64,000 nucleotides of DNA. Source: Allobosea sp. 67-29 (GTDB taxonomy: Bacteria; Pseudomonadota; Alphaproteobacteria; Rhizobiales; Beijerinckiaceae). Each line of letters opens with the position of its first letter. Within the stretch, counting starts at the first letter, position 1. Shown piece after piece: positions 27,833 to 38,199 of this stretch. The stretch covers positions 1-64,000 of the forward strand of contig NZ_MKSQ01000025.1 of the NCBI RefSeq assembly GCF_001898115.1, in the 5' to 3' direction. The position numbers and the translations under genes are program-made. The notes under the pieces were generated by a model. The model did no database searches. It was not told the DNA's origin and was given only the letters and a program-made list of their open reading frames with translations.

Positions 27833-28558
27833 ATGACCCAGCCTCTTCTCTCCGCCCGGGGCGTCAAGACCTACTACGGCAAGATCATCGCGCTGAAGGG
27901 CATCGACATCGACGTCCATGCCGGTGAGATCGTGACGATGATCGGGGCCAACGGCGCCGGCAAATCGACGCTGATGATGACGATCTTCGGCAACCCGCAG
28001 GCCCGCGAAGGCACTATCACCTATGAGGGCCGCGACATCACCCGGATGCCGAGCCACGAGATCGCGCGCATGGGCATCGCCCAGTCCCCGGAAGGCCGGC
28101 GCATCTTCCCGCGCATGACGGTGTTCGAGAACCTGCAGATGGGCGCCGCCGTGCGCAATTTCGAGCATTTCGACGAGGATCTCGACAGGATCTGCACGCT
28201 CTTCCCGCGCGTCAAGGAACGCCTGCAGCAACGCGGCGGCACCCTTTCGGGCGGCGAGCAGCAGATGGTCGCGATCGCCCGCGCGCTGATGGCGCGTCCG
28301 AAGCTGCTGCTGCTGGACGAGCCCTCGCTCGGCCTCGCCCCGCTGATCGTCAAGCAGATCTTCGAGGCGATCCGCGAGCTCAACCGAACGCAGGGGCTGA
28401 CCGTCTTCCTGGTCGAGCAGAACGCCTTCCATGCGCTGAAGCTCGCCCATCGCGGCTATGTGATGGTGAACGGCGTCATCACCATGAGCGGCAGCGGCAA
28501 GGACCTGCTCGCCGACCCGCAGGTCCGCGCCGCCTATCTGGAAGGCGGCCGGCATTGA
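27833..28558 (+). CDS. livF: Branched-chain amino acid ABC transporter ATPase LivF
   Basis: A 241-residue ABC ATPase with Walker A MIGANGAGKST near residue 37, the LivF-specific QSPEGRRIFPRMTVFENL region, signature LSGGEQQMVAIARAL near 139, Walker B LLLLDEPSLGLAP and H-loop FLVEQN. Two starts are possible two codons apart: GTG at 27827, overlapping the livG stop as GTGA, and ATG at 27833, used here. Either way livG and livF are coupled. Confidence 0.95.
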   Translation: MTQPLLSARGVKTYYGKIIALKGIDIDVHAGEIVTMIGANGAGKSTLMMTIFGNPQAREGTITYEGRDITRMPSHEIARMGIAQSPEGRRIFPRMTVFENLQMGAAVRNFEHFDEDLDRICTLFPRVKERLQQRGGTLSGGEQQMVAIARALMARPKLLLLDEPSLGLAPLIVKQIFEAIRELNRTQGLTVFLVEQNAFHALKLAHRGYVMVNGVITMSGSGKDLLADPQVRAAYLEGGRH

Positions 28559-28679
28559 GACCGCACGGCGGGGTCGCCGATCCCGCTGCAACTTTTTGAT
28601 GAGAGACGGCTTCCGCCGGTCATGCCATCGCTTGGGGCGATGTCGGCGGCCCGGAGCCCGGTGAAGCCTGGAGCAGCAG

Positions 28680-29054
28680 ATGCAAGGCATCCTCTACGAA
28701 GAACCCACGATCTGGCTCTTCCTGCTGGTCACGGTGGTGATGGGCGGCTGGCTGGCCTGGATGGCCGGCCGCGCCATCGCGCTGACCTGGCGGCCCGGCT
28801 GGCAGCTCGTCGTCTACATGCTGATCCTGGGCCTCTTCGTGCGCTTCATCCATTTCGCGCTGTTCCAGGCGACGCTGCTGACGCTGCACTATTATATCGT
28901 CGACGCCATCGTGCTGCTGGCCTTCGGTTTCGCCGGCTGGCGCTACACCCGCGCCAAGCAGATGACGCGGCAGTATCACTGGCTCTTCGAGCAGGCCGGC
29001 CCCTTCGGCTGGAAGCCTCGGCCGGGTGCCGTGATCAAGCCGGAGCTGAGCTGA
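28680..29054 (+). CDS. DUF6867 family membrane protein in the liv operon
   Basis: A 124-residue protein with three predicted membrane helices (about residues 10-30, 42-62 and 68-88) and a basic C-terminal tail (YHWLFEQAGPFGWKPRPG). It matches the DUF6867 family, which I know as a recurrent neighbour of liv genes in Rhizobiales. It has no known function. It lies 121 bases after livF and 129 before livK on the same strand. Its constant position between ATPase and binding-protein genes suggests an accessory role in this transporter; this is inference from context only. Confidence 0.85.
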   Translation: MQGILYEEPTIWLFLLVTVVMGGWLAWMAGRAIALTWRPGWQLVVYMLILGLFVRFIHFALFQATLLTLHYYIVDAIVLLAFGFAGWRYTRAKQMTRQYHWLFEQAGPFGWKPRPGAVIKPELS

Positions 29055-29183
29055 AAGATTGACGAGCTTGTCGCGTGACAGCCTGCTTGAAACACGCAAG
29101 ACTGCGGTTTGGGCGGCAAAGCGCGCCGAGACGGGCCGAGGAGATAGCCCGTTGAACGGATCCTTAGAGGGGAGTTGCATCTC

Positions 29184-30299
29184 ATGAAGAAACTGCTGTT
29201 GGGCAGCATCGCGCTCGGTGCCGTCCTCGCCTTTTCGGGCGTGGCCAATGCCCAGATCAAGCTCGGCGTCGCGGGTCCGATCACCGGGCCGAACGCGGCG
29301 TTCGGCGCCCAGCTCAAGAACGGCGCCGAGCAGGCGGCGGAGGACATCAATGCCGCCGGCGGCGTCCTCGGCCAGAAGATCGAGGTCAGCGTCGGCGACG
29401 ACGTCTCCGATCCCAAGCAGGGCGTCTCGGTCGCCAACAAATTCGTCGGCGACGGCGTCAAATGGGTCGTCGGCCCGTTCAACTCCGGCGTCGCGATGCC
29501 GGCCTCCGAGGTCTATGCCGAGAACGGCGTCCTGATGATCTCGCCTTCGGCGACCAACCCGAAGATCACCGAGCGCGGGCTGTGGAACACCTTCCGCACC
29601 TGCGGCCGTGACGACCAGCAGGGCGCCGTCGCCTCCGCCTATCTGCTGAAGAACTTCAAGGACAAAAAGATCGCCATCGTCCACGACAAGACGACCTATG
29701 GCCAGGGCCTCGCCGACGAGACCAAGAAGGGCCTCAATGCCGGCGGCGTCAAGGAAGTGCTCTACGAAGGCGTGAACGCCGGCGAGAAGGACTTCTCGGC
29801 CCTCGTCTCGAAGATCAAGGCCTCGGGTGCCGAGTATCTCTACTGGGGCGGCCTGCACACGGAAGGCGGCCTGATCGTGCGCCAGATGCGCGACCAGGGC
29901 CTGAAGACCGTGCTCGTCTCGGGCGACGGCATCACCACCGACGAGTTCGCCACCATCGGCGGCCCCGGCGTCGAAGGCACGCTGATGACCTTCCCGCCGG
30001 ACCCGCAGAAGCGTCCCGAGGCGGCCGCCGTCATCAAGAAGTTCGAGGCCAAGAAGTTCAAGCCGGAAGCCTACACGCTCTACAGCTACGCCGCGGTCCA
30101 GATCATGGCCGAGGGCGCCAAGCGCGCGAACTCGACCGATCCGAAGAAGATCGCCGACGCGCTGCACAAGGGCGAGCCGGTCAAGACCGTGATCGGCGAC
30201 ATCGGCTTCGACAAGAAGGGCGACATCACCCGTCCGGACTATGTCGTCTACACCTGGAAGAAGCAGCCCGACGGCAAGATCACCTACGTCGAGAACTGA
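29184..30299 (+). CDS. livK: Periplasmic branched-chain amino acid binding protein
   Basis: A 371-residue periplasmic binding protein with signal peptide MKKLLLGSIALGAVLAFSGV, cleaved probably after ANA. The mature part begins QIKLGVAGPITGPNAAFGAQ, standard for the Leu/Ile/Val-binding family, and continues with AEQAAEDINAAGGVLGQKIE, FNSGVAMPASEVYAENGV and KKIAIVHDKTTYGQG. It delivers the substrate to LivHM. The ATG at 29184 is preceded by GAGGGGAG. A strong terminator follows 35 bases after the stop, closing the operon. Confidence 0.95.
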   Translation: MKKLLLGSIALGAVLAFSGVANAQIKLGVAGPITGPNAAFGAQLKNGAEQAAEDINAAGGVLGQKIEVSVGDDVSDPKQGVSVANKFVGDGVKWVVGPFNSGVAMPASEVYAENGVLMISPSATNPKITERGLWNTFRTCGRDDQQGAVASAYLLKNFKDKKIAIVHDKTTYGQGLADETKKGLNAGGVKEVLYEGVNAGEKDFSALVSKIKASGAEYLYWGGLHTEGGLIVRQMRDQGLKTVLVSGDGITTDEFATIGGPGVEGTLMTFPPDPQKRPEAAAVIKKFEAKKFKPEAYTLYSYAAVQIMAEGAKRANSTDPKKIADALHKGEPVKTVIGDIGFDKKGDITRPDYVVYTWKKQPDGKITYVEN

Positions 30300-30334
30300 T
30301 CTCGGCGGCTGATTGCCTCAACGCGTGAGACAGG

Positions 30335-30368
30335 ACCGCCCCTGTGGAAGCCGGGGCGGTTTTGTTTT
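30335..30368 (+). terminator. Rho-independent terminator of the liv operon
   Basis: A perfect 8-base stem ACCGCCCC (30335-30342) with GGGGCGGT (30353-30360), a ten-base loop, and then TTTGTTTT. It stands 35 bases after the livK stop and also marks the boundary to a lower-GC stretch. Confidence 0.85.
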
Positions 30369-30463
30369 CGACATACGCGATGAGGGAGAGTTGTAAAAGA
30401 TGTCAGCAACGGGCCGGAAGCAGGGACCCAATTGCTCATCTGTCGTAAGAACGTCCGGCCCCA

Positions 30464-31324
30464 TCAGAGAGCCACTGACAGAATAAAACGGCGCAGCGCG
30501 GCCATAGCCTCTTCCGGTCTATCTCCGACAACGCCGTGACCGCATTCCGAGAATTTTAGGTAGTTATCAGCATCAAGTTGGAGAGCTGCAGCAATTTCAT
30601 CGCTAAACTCTGGCGGTGTGATCGGGTCTTGGTTCCCGACTAGAACGAGTGCCGGGCAGTTGATCTTTCCTAGGTCCGGCCGGAAATCCATGCGGCCGTG
30701 TTCATTGTGCGGCCCATTGAACCAAAGCGCAGTTTCGTTCTTCCAGACAATGCGCTCCAGCCAGTCTGCCGAGGCTGATTTGTTTCTTGAGTAGAGCGGC
30801 ACGCAGCGCTCCCGATATAGAGTGCGCCCCTCCGGAGTAGGAGTGTTCCAATAGGCGGCAGCAATATCGCGTATCTCACTCCCTCCGAGCCGCTCAAAGG
30901 CACTGTAGACACATTGAAAATCTACTTTGGCCGCTGCGCTGATGAGGACGAGACCGGCTGCGTGACCGGGATGGCGAGTCGCGTATGAAAGCGTGACGAA
31001 GCTCCCGAACGAGGTCCCAATGACGATGGGCTGTTCGACTCCAAGTGCATCGCACAGGCCCTTCAGATCGTCGCCCCATTGAGCGAGGTTCCAGCTTGTT
31101 TCATCGCAGAGATCGCTCCGGCCGTTGCCCCGGTGATCGTAGTAGATGACCTGCGCTATATCGCTGAGTTGCGAGAAGTAGGGCTTTGAGATGGAATGAT
31201 CAGCCCCAGGGCCGCCATGAACCATGATGACGGTTGGCTTCTGCCGCATAGTCTTCCCGTCGGGAATCAAGCCTTGGCCGTCGACGTCGAAAAATATGCG
31301 CGCTCCGTTGACCACTACATACAT
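30464..31324 (-). CDS. Alpha/beta hydrolase (proline iminopeptidase-like)
   Basis: A 286-residue alpha/beta hydrolase. The oxyanion-hole region is VIMVHGGPGADHSISKPYF near residue 34, followed by IYYDHRGNGRSD; the nucleophile elbow is GTSFGS near residue 106; the acid is in VGNQDPITPPEF and the histidine in CGHGVVGD near the end. The HGGPG motif is typical of the proline-iminopeptidase group, but substrates vary widely. The gene and its flanks are visibly poorer in GC and use more A/T-ending codons than neighbours, suggesting recent transfer. The ATG at 31324 is chosen; an upstream in-frame ATG at 31363 is less family-like. Confidence 0.85.
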   Translation of the reverse strand: MYVVVNGARIFFDVDGQGLIPDGKTMRQKPTVIMVHGGPGADHSISKPYFSQLSDIAQVIYYDHRGNGRSDLCDETSWNLAQWGDDLKGLCDALGVEQPIVIGTSFGSFVTLSYATRHPGHAAGLVLISAAAKVDFQCVYSAFERLGGSEIRDIAAAYWNTPTPEGRTLYRERCVPLYSRNKSASADWLERIVWKNETALWFNGPHNEHGRMDFRPDLGKINCPALVLVGNQDPITPPEFSDEIAAALQLDADNYLKFSECGHGVVGDRPEEAMAALRRFILSVAL

Positions 31325-31410
31325 CGTTGCACTCCGCACGGTGTCCCTGAGGTGGCCCGTCAAAGAAGCTTTGGGAAAAGGGCCGAAGGCCGAAACCCGC
31401 CTTCTCGCGT

Positions 31411-31992
31411 TCAGACTTGAATCACCGTCTCCGGAACAGCGCCCAATCCCTTGAGGAATGTAGCGAAACGCAGCAGACCGTCCGGCCAGGGGCCGTGCCC
31501 GGACTCGCTGTTGAGATGGCCGCTGTCGCCGGCATCGACGAACTCCGAGCCCCAGGCCTGCGCCAGTTCCCTCGCCTCATCATGCGTGCAGTAAGGGTCG
31601 GTCGCGCTGGCGATCAGCACCGACGGGAAAGGCAGCCTTTCGCGCCGGTGCGGAATGAAATCCTCGGCCATGCCGGGAACCGCGCGCTTGGCCCGTTCGG
31701 AGGCGGGCGACACCAGAAAGGCGCCGGCGACCTCGCCGGGTTTCAGATGCTCCGCCGCATGGGCGACCGCGCTGCATCCGGCCGAATGCGCCACCAGCAC
31801 GACCGGCCGTGCCGCACCGCGCACGGCCGCGACGATCCGGTTCGCCCAGCCATCGCGCGTCGGCTTGTACCAGTCCTCCTGCTCGACGCGCCTCGCCGTC
31901 GGCAGCCGGGCTTCCCAGCGGCTCTGCCAATGATCGGCGCCGGAGCCCGACCAGCCGGGGATGATGAGGATGTCGGCATCGGAGGATTTCAT
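31411..31992 (-). CDS. RBBP9/YdeN-family alpha/beta hydrolase
   Basis: A 193-residue small serine-hydrolase-fold protein. It opens ADILIIPGWSGSGADHWQSR, the RBBP9/YdeN signature, has the nucleophile in VLVAHSAGCSAV near residue 76, and ends with the SGHLNSESGHGPWPDG stretch that contains the catalytic histidine. Family members are small esterase-like hydrolases with poorly known substrates. The ATG at 31992 is eight bases after the stop of the phosphoesterase gene upstream on the same strand, so the two are probably one transcript. Confidence 0.87.
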   Translation of the reverse strand: MKSSDADILIIPGWSGSGADHWQSRWEARLPTARRVEQEDWYKPTRDGWANRIVAAVRGAARPVVLVAHSAGCSAVAHAAEHLKPGEVAGAFLVSPASERAKRAVPGMAEDFIPHRRERLPFPSVLIASATDPYCTHDEARELAQAWGSEFVDAGDSGHLNSESGHGPWPDGLLRFATFLKGLGAVPETVIQV

Positions 31993-31999
31993 GATGCGA

Positions 32000-32746
32000 T
32001 CAGTCGGGCTGGAGCGCGAAGCCGGTTGACAGGGCATGCGCCCAGTCGGCCCGGCCGCGCGCAGCGGCAAGCGCTGCTGCGGCCTGCCAGTCGTAACGTA
32101 GTGCACGAAAGGAAAAGTGCCAGCCCGCCCGGAAGCGCTCGGCAACGCCATAGCGCGCATGCGGGCTTTCGGCCTGCATCACATGCGGCGAGGGCAGCAC
32201 GTCGTCATAGGCCGGCTGGCCGACACTGCCGGGATTGAACACGCAGCGCCCGTCGGGCAGTTCCACGACGCGCGCAAGATGCGAATGACCGCACAGGATC
32301 AGGCTGGCGTCGATGCCTGCGGTCTCGGCCTGCACCTGCCCGACCGGCCTTGCGACGCTGCGTCCGCCGACGATGTGCTCGGTCAGGTAGCGATTGTCGT
32401 CAGTCGGCGTCGCGTGGAACATCGCGACCTCGCCATCGGCGCGCGCCTGCATCGGCAGCGCGCCCAGCCAGTCGCGGTGGCACTGATCGAGCTCGGCCGC
32501 CGCGGCCCGGTCCGACGCCCCCATCTCATCGATCGGCATCTCGACGATGTAGCGATCGTGATTGCCGCGAACCGTCGGCCAGTCGCGTGTCATCAGGAAC
32601 TCGGCGGTCTCGCGCGCCTTCAGCGGCCCGGACAGGCAGTCCCCGAGATTGACGACAATATCCGGGCGAAGCGACTCCAGATCCTCGACGACGGCCATGA
32701 GCGCGTCGAAATTGCCATGGATGTCGGCGAGGACGGCGATACGCAT
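32000..32746 (-). CDS. Calcineurin-like metallophosphoesterase
   Basis: A 248-residue enzyme with all dinuclear-metal motifs: MRIAVLADIHGN at the start (D-x-H), VNLGDCLSGP, VRGNHDRYI near residue 61 and CGHSHLARVVEL near 155. It resembles the YfcE/ApaH-like small phosphoesterases that act on phosphodiesters or nucleotides. It starts six bases after the purB stop, on the same strand, and is likely cotranscribed with purB. Confidence 0.9.
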   Translation of the reverse strand: MRIAVLADIHGNFDALMAVVEDLESLRPDIVVNLGDCLSGPLKARETAEFLMTRDWPTVRGNHDRYIVEMPIDEMGASDRAAAAELDQCHRDWLGALPMQARADGEVAMFHATPTDDNRYLTEHIVGGRSVARPVGQVQAETAGIDASLILCGHSHLARVVELPDGRCVFNPGSVGQPAYDDVLPSPHVMQAESPHARYGVAERFRAGWHFSFRALRYDWQAAAALAAARGRADWAHALSTGFALQPD

Positions 32747-32752
32747 AACCGC

Positions 32753-34060
<1,308 letters not shown>

Positions 34061-34083
34061 CGTCTCGTCCTTGTCACCCAGCG

Positions 34084-34134
34084 AGCCCTCATCCTGAGGA
34101 GCGCTCCGAAGGCGCGTTCCTCAGGATGAGGGCT
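34084..34134. repeat. Extragenic palindrome with 17-base perfect arms between rpe and purB
   Basis: The arms AGCCCTCATCCTGAGGA (34084-34100) and TCCTCAGGATGAGGGCT (34118-34134) are perfectly complementary and separated by 17 bases. The CCTCATCCTGAGGAGC core is a widespread intergenic repeat in Bradyrhizobium, Bosea and Methylobacterium genomes. Lying between two minus-strand genes it could end or attenuate transcription, though there is no T-run. Confidence 0.75.
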
Positions 34135-34143
34135 GCGGTCTCG

Positions 34144-34827
34144 TCAAACCCAGTCGCCGCGGGCGGCTTCCGCCGCCTTGCGGATCGCGTCGATATTGCC
34201 GGCATAGGCCGAAGGCCCGCCCTTGAACACGGCCGAGCCCGCGACCAGCGTATCGGCGCCGGCCTTGACCACCAGCGGCGCGGTCTGTGGCGTCACGCCG
34301 CCATCGATCTCGAGCGTGATCGGCCGGTCGCCGATCAGCGCCTTCACCTGCGCTACCTTGTCGACCACCGAATGGATGAAGCTCTGCCCGCCGAAGCCGG
34401 GATTGACCGTCATCAGCAGGACGAGATCGACATCCGCGATCAGCGCCTCGGCCGCGCTCGCCGGCGTACCCGGATTGAGCACGATGCCGGCCTGCTTCCC
34501 TTGCGACTTGATCGCCTGGATCGTCCGGTGCGGATGCGGGCCCGCCTCGACATGGAAGGAGATCAGATCGGCGCCGGCCTTGGCGAAGGCCTCGACATAG
34601 GGGTCGACGGGCGCGATCATCAGATGCACGTCGAAGAACTTCTGGGTGTGCGGACGGATCGCCTTCAGCACGTCGGGTCCGAAGGTGATGTTGGGCACGA
34701 AATGCCCGTCCATCACGTCGCAATGGATCCAGTCGGCGCCGGCCTGATCGACGGCGCGCACCTCCTCGCCCAGCTTCGCGAAATCGGCCGAGAGGATCGA
34801 GGGGGCGATGCGGACGGGGCGGGTCAT
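34144..34827 (-). CDS. rpe: Ribulose-phosphate 3-epimerase
   Basis: A 227-residue TIM-barrel enzyme interconverting ribulose 5-phosphate and xylulose 5-phosphate. Metal and catalytic residues are in [32 protein letters not shown] near residue 34, DVHLMI near 65, [12 protein letters not shown] near 139 and the second catalytic Asp in LEIDGGV near 172. Complete length. In many Hyphomicrobiales rpe lies next to purB, as here. Confidence 0.95.
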   Translation of the reverse strand: MTRPVRIAPSILSADFAKLGEEVRAVDQAGADWIHCDVMDGHFVPNITFGPDVLKAIRPHTQKFFDVHLMIAPVDPYVEAFAKAGADLISFHVEAGPHPHRTIQAIKSQGKQAGIVLNPGTPASAAEALIADVDLVLLMTVNPGFGGQSFIHSVVDKVAQVKALIGDRPITLEIDGGVTPQTAPLVVKAGADTLVAGSAVFKGGPSAYAGNIDAIRKAAEAARGDWV

Positions 34828-34863
34828 GGCTGGCGATGTAGCGCCATGACCTCGTTATCGCAA

Positions 34864-35547
34864 TCAGGCGCTGCGCGATTTCACCGGAAAGGAGAGGCGC
34901 CGGTCGGCTTCCGCGATCTCGGCCGCCGCCTGCACGAAGGCCGGGCGCTGCCTCAGGCGGGCGAACCAGGCGGACAACGCCGGATGGGCACCCAGCGGCG
35001 GCCCGCCCAGCCGAAGCGAGAACAGCACGCTCATGAACAGCGCGATATCGGCCGTCGAAAGCCGCCCTCCGAAGAAGTCGCGCCCCGCCAGCTTCTGCTC
35101 CAGCACCTCGTAATGCCGCGCCAGCGCCTCCTCGGCGATCAGTGCATCGGCCTCCTGCGCGATGCGGCGGTCGCGGTCCGGCGATGGCGGGCCGGTGCGA
35201 TGCATCAGGGGGCGCAGTGCCTGCAGCATGATCTCGTCGGCATAGAGCTCGTCGAGCCGGCAGCGCGCCCGCTCGACCGGCGTCTCCGGCATCAGCCGCG
35301 GCTCGGGATAGGCCTCGTCGAGATATTCGAGGATGACGGTGGAGTCGTAGAGCACGAGCCCGCAATCGCTCAGCACCGGCACCTGTCCCTTCGGATTGAG
35401 TGCCAGCACCTCGGGATGCTTCGGATCGTAGCCCGTCGTCTGGTTGAACGGCACCATGATCCGTTCGAAGGCCAGTCCCTTCTCTCGCAGCGCGATCTCG
35501 ACCTTGCGCGCGAACAGGCTCAGCGGCCCGGAATACAATGTGATCAT
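34864..35547 (-). CDS. Glutathione S-transferase family protein
   Basis: A 227-residue GST: a thioredoxin-like N-terminal domain (ITLYSGPLSLFARKVEIALR, then NPKGQVPVLSDCGLVLYDST with the cis-proline and glutathione-binding residues) and an all-helical C-terminal domain with LSTADIALFMSVLFS. No particular class can be assigned with confidence. The ATG at 35547 gives the family start; an in-frame ATG at 35595 would add 16 unrelated residues. It ends 36 bases before rpe. Confidence 0.88.
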   Translation of the reverse strand: MITLYSGPLSLFARKVEIALREKGLAFERIMVPFNQTTGYDPKHPEVLALNPKGQVPVLSDCGLVLYDSTVILEYLDEAYPEPRLMPETPVERARCRLDELYADEIMLQALRPLMHRTGPPSPDRDRRIAQEADALIAEEALARHYEVLEQKLAGRDFFGGRLSTADIALFMSVLFSLRLGGPPLGAHPALSAWFARLRQRPAFVQAAAEIAEADRRLSFPVKSRSA

Positions 35548-35591
35548 GGCGCGAACTCCTGCGATGGCCGAAAGCCTCGCAAGCCCATGCG

Positions 35592-36563
35592 TCAAGCCCC
35601 GTCAGCAGCTTCCCGGCGCCGGATCCGGCCGGCGATACCGCGCAGCAGCCAGGGCAGCAGGTAGATCGGGAACTGCGCCAGCGCGAAGAAGAGGAAGGTG
35701 GTCTGCGAGACGCCGGCCCCGAGCGCCGCGACGAGCAGGCCCATGTTCCGCTGCCCGGTGCCGTAGCCGATCATGAAGCGCTCCGAACCCGGCAGCAGCC
35801 GCAGCACCAGCCATGATCCGAGGAGCCCGGCCGCCGAGACGGCGAAGACGCATCCCAGCAGGGTCAGGACGAGCCGGGGATTGGCAATCGCGGCGTGGGT
35901 CACCCCGTCCATCGCCGCGATGGCGAAGATGAAGTACATCAGCACGCCGAAACCATCGAGATTGGCCTTCATCGCCTTGATGCGGGCGAAGCCGAGCCAC
36001 CAGCGCAGCAGCGAGGCGACGGCCATGCCGCCGCCGATGAAGATCAGGAGACGCAGCGTCAGCAGCCAGCGGTCGAGCGGAACGGCGGAGCCCGCCAGAA
36101 GCTCGACGAGATAGGGCGCTACGACCGGGCTCGCGATCGTCGTCGCGATCACGCTCGCGATGATCAGGGACGGCTCGAACCCGTAGAGGATCGCGACCGC
36201 GGGCGACGACATGATCGGCGGCGCAGCCCCCATGATGGCGAGCCCCAGCACGATGCCGGGATCGAGGTTGCCGCGCCCGAAGACGAGCAGCGCCGCGCCG
36301 ATGATCAGCACCGGCCCGGCGACCAGCCACAGGCAGGCGGCCAGGAACTTTGCCGGCCGCCGCAGCAGTGCGGCGGTGACGGCGAGGTCGAGGCGCAGGA
36401 ACACCACCGTGGTGAAGCAGAAGATCGTGACCGGCAGCGCCGGCCGCGCCGCGGCGGAGAATTGCGGCAGCGCCAGCCCGAGGAAGATCGAGAGCGCGAA
36501 CCCTTGCGTGCCGTGGCGCCCCAGCCAGGCGAGCCCGGCGGCGAGGAGGGTTGCTGGATTCAT
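35592..36563 (-). CDS. BASS/BART-type sodium-dependent transporter
   Basis: A 323-residue membrane protein with about nine or ten helices, resembling the bile acid:sodium symporter superfamily. Recognisable parts are LALPQFSAAARPALPVTIFC at the N-terminal side, LGLAIMGAAPPIMSSPAVAI near residue 105, and GYGTGQRNMGLLVAALGAG near 275, the latter like the conserved sodium-site crossover of the family. Substrate is unknown. Chosen start is the ATG at 36563 (MNPATLLAAGLAWLG); the frame is open upstream but not membrane-like. It is divergent from the DadA-like gene. Confidence 0.8.
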   Translation of the reverse strand: MNPATLLAAGLAWLGRHGTQGFALSIFLGLALPQFSAAARPALPVTIFCFTTVVFLRLDLAVTAALLRRPAKFLAACLWLVAGPVLIIGAALLVFGRGNLDPGIVLGLAIMGAAPPIMSSPAVAILYGFEPSLIIASVIATTIASPVVAPYLVELLAGSAVPLDRWLLTLRLLIFIGGGMAVASLLRWWLGFARIKAMKANLDGFGVLMYFIFAIAAMDGVTHAAIANPRLVLTLLGCVFAVSAAGLLGSWLVLRLLPGSERFMIGYGTGQRNMGLLVAALGAGVSQTTFLFFALAQFPIYLLPWLLRGIAGRIRRREAADGA

Positions 36564-36663
36564 CGGCACCGTGCTGGAATCATTCGCAAAACGAGGCTGC
36601 ACACTGGCTGAACGGCGCCCGCGCGTCACCCGCGATCTCTGCAGACGCCCCCTGCGTTGGCAT

Positions 36664-36733
36664 GAAATTGCGGGTGCAGGCGCCAAATGCTGGCCGTGAA
36701 GACCAGCGGCTGCAATCTGGCGCAGAAATTGCG
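36664..36733. promoter_or_regulatory. Repeated GAAATTGCG sites between the BASS and DadA-like genes
   Basis: The 9-mer GAAATTGCG occurs at 36664-36672 and again at 36725-36733, 61 bases apart, close to six helical turns. The second copy sits in CGCAGAAATTGCG, an imperfect CGCA...TGCG palindrome, resembling Lrp/AsnC-type sites that often control D-amino acid catabolism. The 278-base gap holds no gene. The regulator assignment is inference. Confidence 0.35.
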
Positions 36734-36841
36734 AAAGATTAGCCGGTGCGCCGCAAAAATCCATCGCGACGCTGACAACCCCGCGCAAAGCGGTATTTTG
36801 CTCGGCAAGGCACTGCGGACAGGGGTTGGCGGAAGCAGGTC

Positions 36842-38089
36842 ATGCGCGTGGATACGATCGTTCTCGGGGCCGGCATCGTCGGCATCTCGGTAGCCCTTCA
36901 CCTGCAGAAGGCGGGCCGATCCACCCTTCTCGTCGACCGGCGTGGCCCCGGCGAGGAGACCAGCTACGGCAATGCCGGGCTGATCCAGCGCGAGGGCGTC
37001 TACCCCTACGGCTTCCCGCATGATTTCGGTGCGCTCATCCGCTACGCGATGAACAACACCATCGACGCGCACTACCACTGGAACGCGATCCCCAAGCTCG
37101 CCCCCTTCCTGTTCTCTTACTGGATGCATTCGCGCGCCTCGCATCACGAGGCCATTGCCCGCAAATACGCGACGCTGATCGAGCACTGCGTCACCGAGCA
37201 CGACGCGCTTGCGCAGGAGGCCGGCGCCACGGGCCTGCTGCGCCGCAAGGGCTGGATGAAGGTCTTCCGCACCGAGAAGGAGCGCGACGAGCGCCTGGCC
37301 GAGGCCGCTCGCTGGAAACGCGACTTCGGCGTGAACTACCGCCCGCTCGACATGGCGACCCTCAAGACCGAGGAGCCCCATCTCGACCACGCCAGCCTGA
37401 TCGGTGGCCTGCACTGGACCGATCCCGTCACGGTGGTGGACCCGCTCGGCCTGTCGAAATCCTACGTCGCGCTGTTCGAGAAGCTCGGTGGCAAGCTCGC
37501 ACTCGGCGATGCCGGTACGCTGAAGCAGAACGGCAGCGAATGGAGCGTCACGCTCTCGGACGGCACCACGGCCATGGCCAAGGATGTCGTCGTCGCGCTC
37601 GGCCCCTGGGCCGACGTGCTGACCAACAGGCTCGGCTACCGCCTGCCGCTGGCGGTCAAGCGCGGCTACCACATGCACTACAAGCCGCTCGGCAACGCCG
37701 TGATGAACCACCCGGTGCTCGATACCGAGCGCGGCTATTTCCTGGCGCCGATGCTGCAGGGCATCCGCCTGACCACCGGCGCGGAATTCGCCGACCGCGA
37801 CGCGCCGAAGACGCCAGTCCAGCTCGCCCGCGCCGAGCCGATCGCCAAGCAGCTCTTCCCGCTGGGCGAGCGGGTCGATGCCGAGCCCTGGCTCGGCCGC
37901 CGGCCCTGCACGCCGGACATGATGCCGATCATCGGCCCGGCCCCGAAGCACAAGGGCCTGTGGTTCTCCTTCGGCCACGCCCATCACGGCCTGACGCTCG
38001 CCGCCGTCACCGGCCGAATGATCGCGGAGATGGTCACGGGTCAGAAGGTTTTCGTCGACCCCTCCCCCTTCGCGCCGTCGCGCTTCTAG
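36842..38089 (+). CDS. DadA-like FAD-dependent D-amino acid dehydrogenase/oxidase
   Basis: A 415-residue flavoprotein of the DAO family. The N-terminal Rossmann motif is IVLGAGIVGISVALHLQKAG, followed by DRRGPGEETSYGNAGLIQ, typical of DadA; the C-terminal RPCTPDMMPIIGPAPKHKGL with WFSFGHAHHGLT is the conserved FAD/substrate end. DadA oxidises D-amino acids to keto acids, feeding electrons to the respiratory chain. No membrane anchor or signal is seen, so it is probably a peripheral cytoplasmic enzyme. It is followed 110 bases later by a dipeptidase gene on the same strand. Confidence 0.9.
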   Translation: MRVDTIVLGAGIVGISVALHLQKAGRSTLLVDRRGPGEETSYGNAGLIQREGVYPYGFPHDFGALIRYAMNNTIDAHYHWNAIPKLAPFLFSYWMHSRASHHEAIARKYATLIEHCVTEHDALAQEAGATGLLRRKGWMKVFRTEKERDERLAEAARWKRDFGVNYRPLDMATLKTEEPHLDHASLIGGLHWTDPVTVVDPLGLSKSYVALFEKLGGKLALGDAGTLKQNGSEWSVTLSDGTTAMAKDVVVALGPWADVLTNRLGYRLPLAVKRGYHMHYKPLGNAVMNHPVLDTERGYFLAPMLQGIRLTTGAEFADRDAPKTPVQLARAEPIAKQLFPLGERVDAEPWLGRRPCTPDMMPIIGPAPKHKGLWFSFGHAHHGLTLAAVTGRMIAEMVTGQKVFVDPSPFAPSRF

Positions 38090-38199
38090 GAGCGCGCACC
38101 TCGCCGCGTGCGGGATGACCGCCCTGCGCCCGGCGCCCTCGCGTGCAGGGACGGCGCCTGCCAGGATGGCGCTTCCCGATTCCTGCCCGAGACCCTGCC

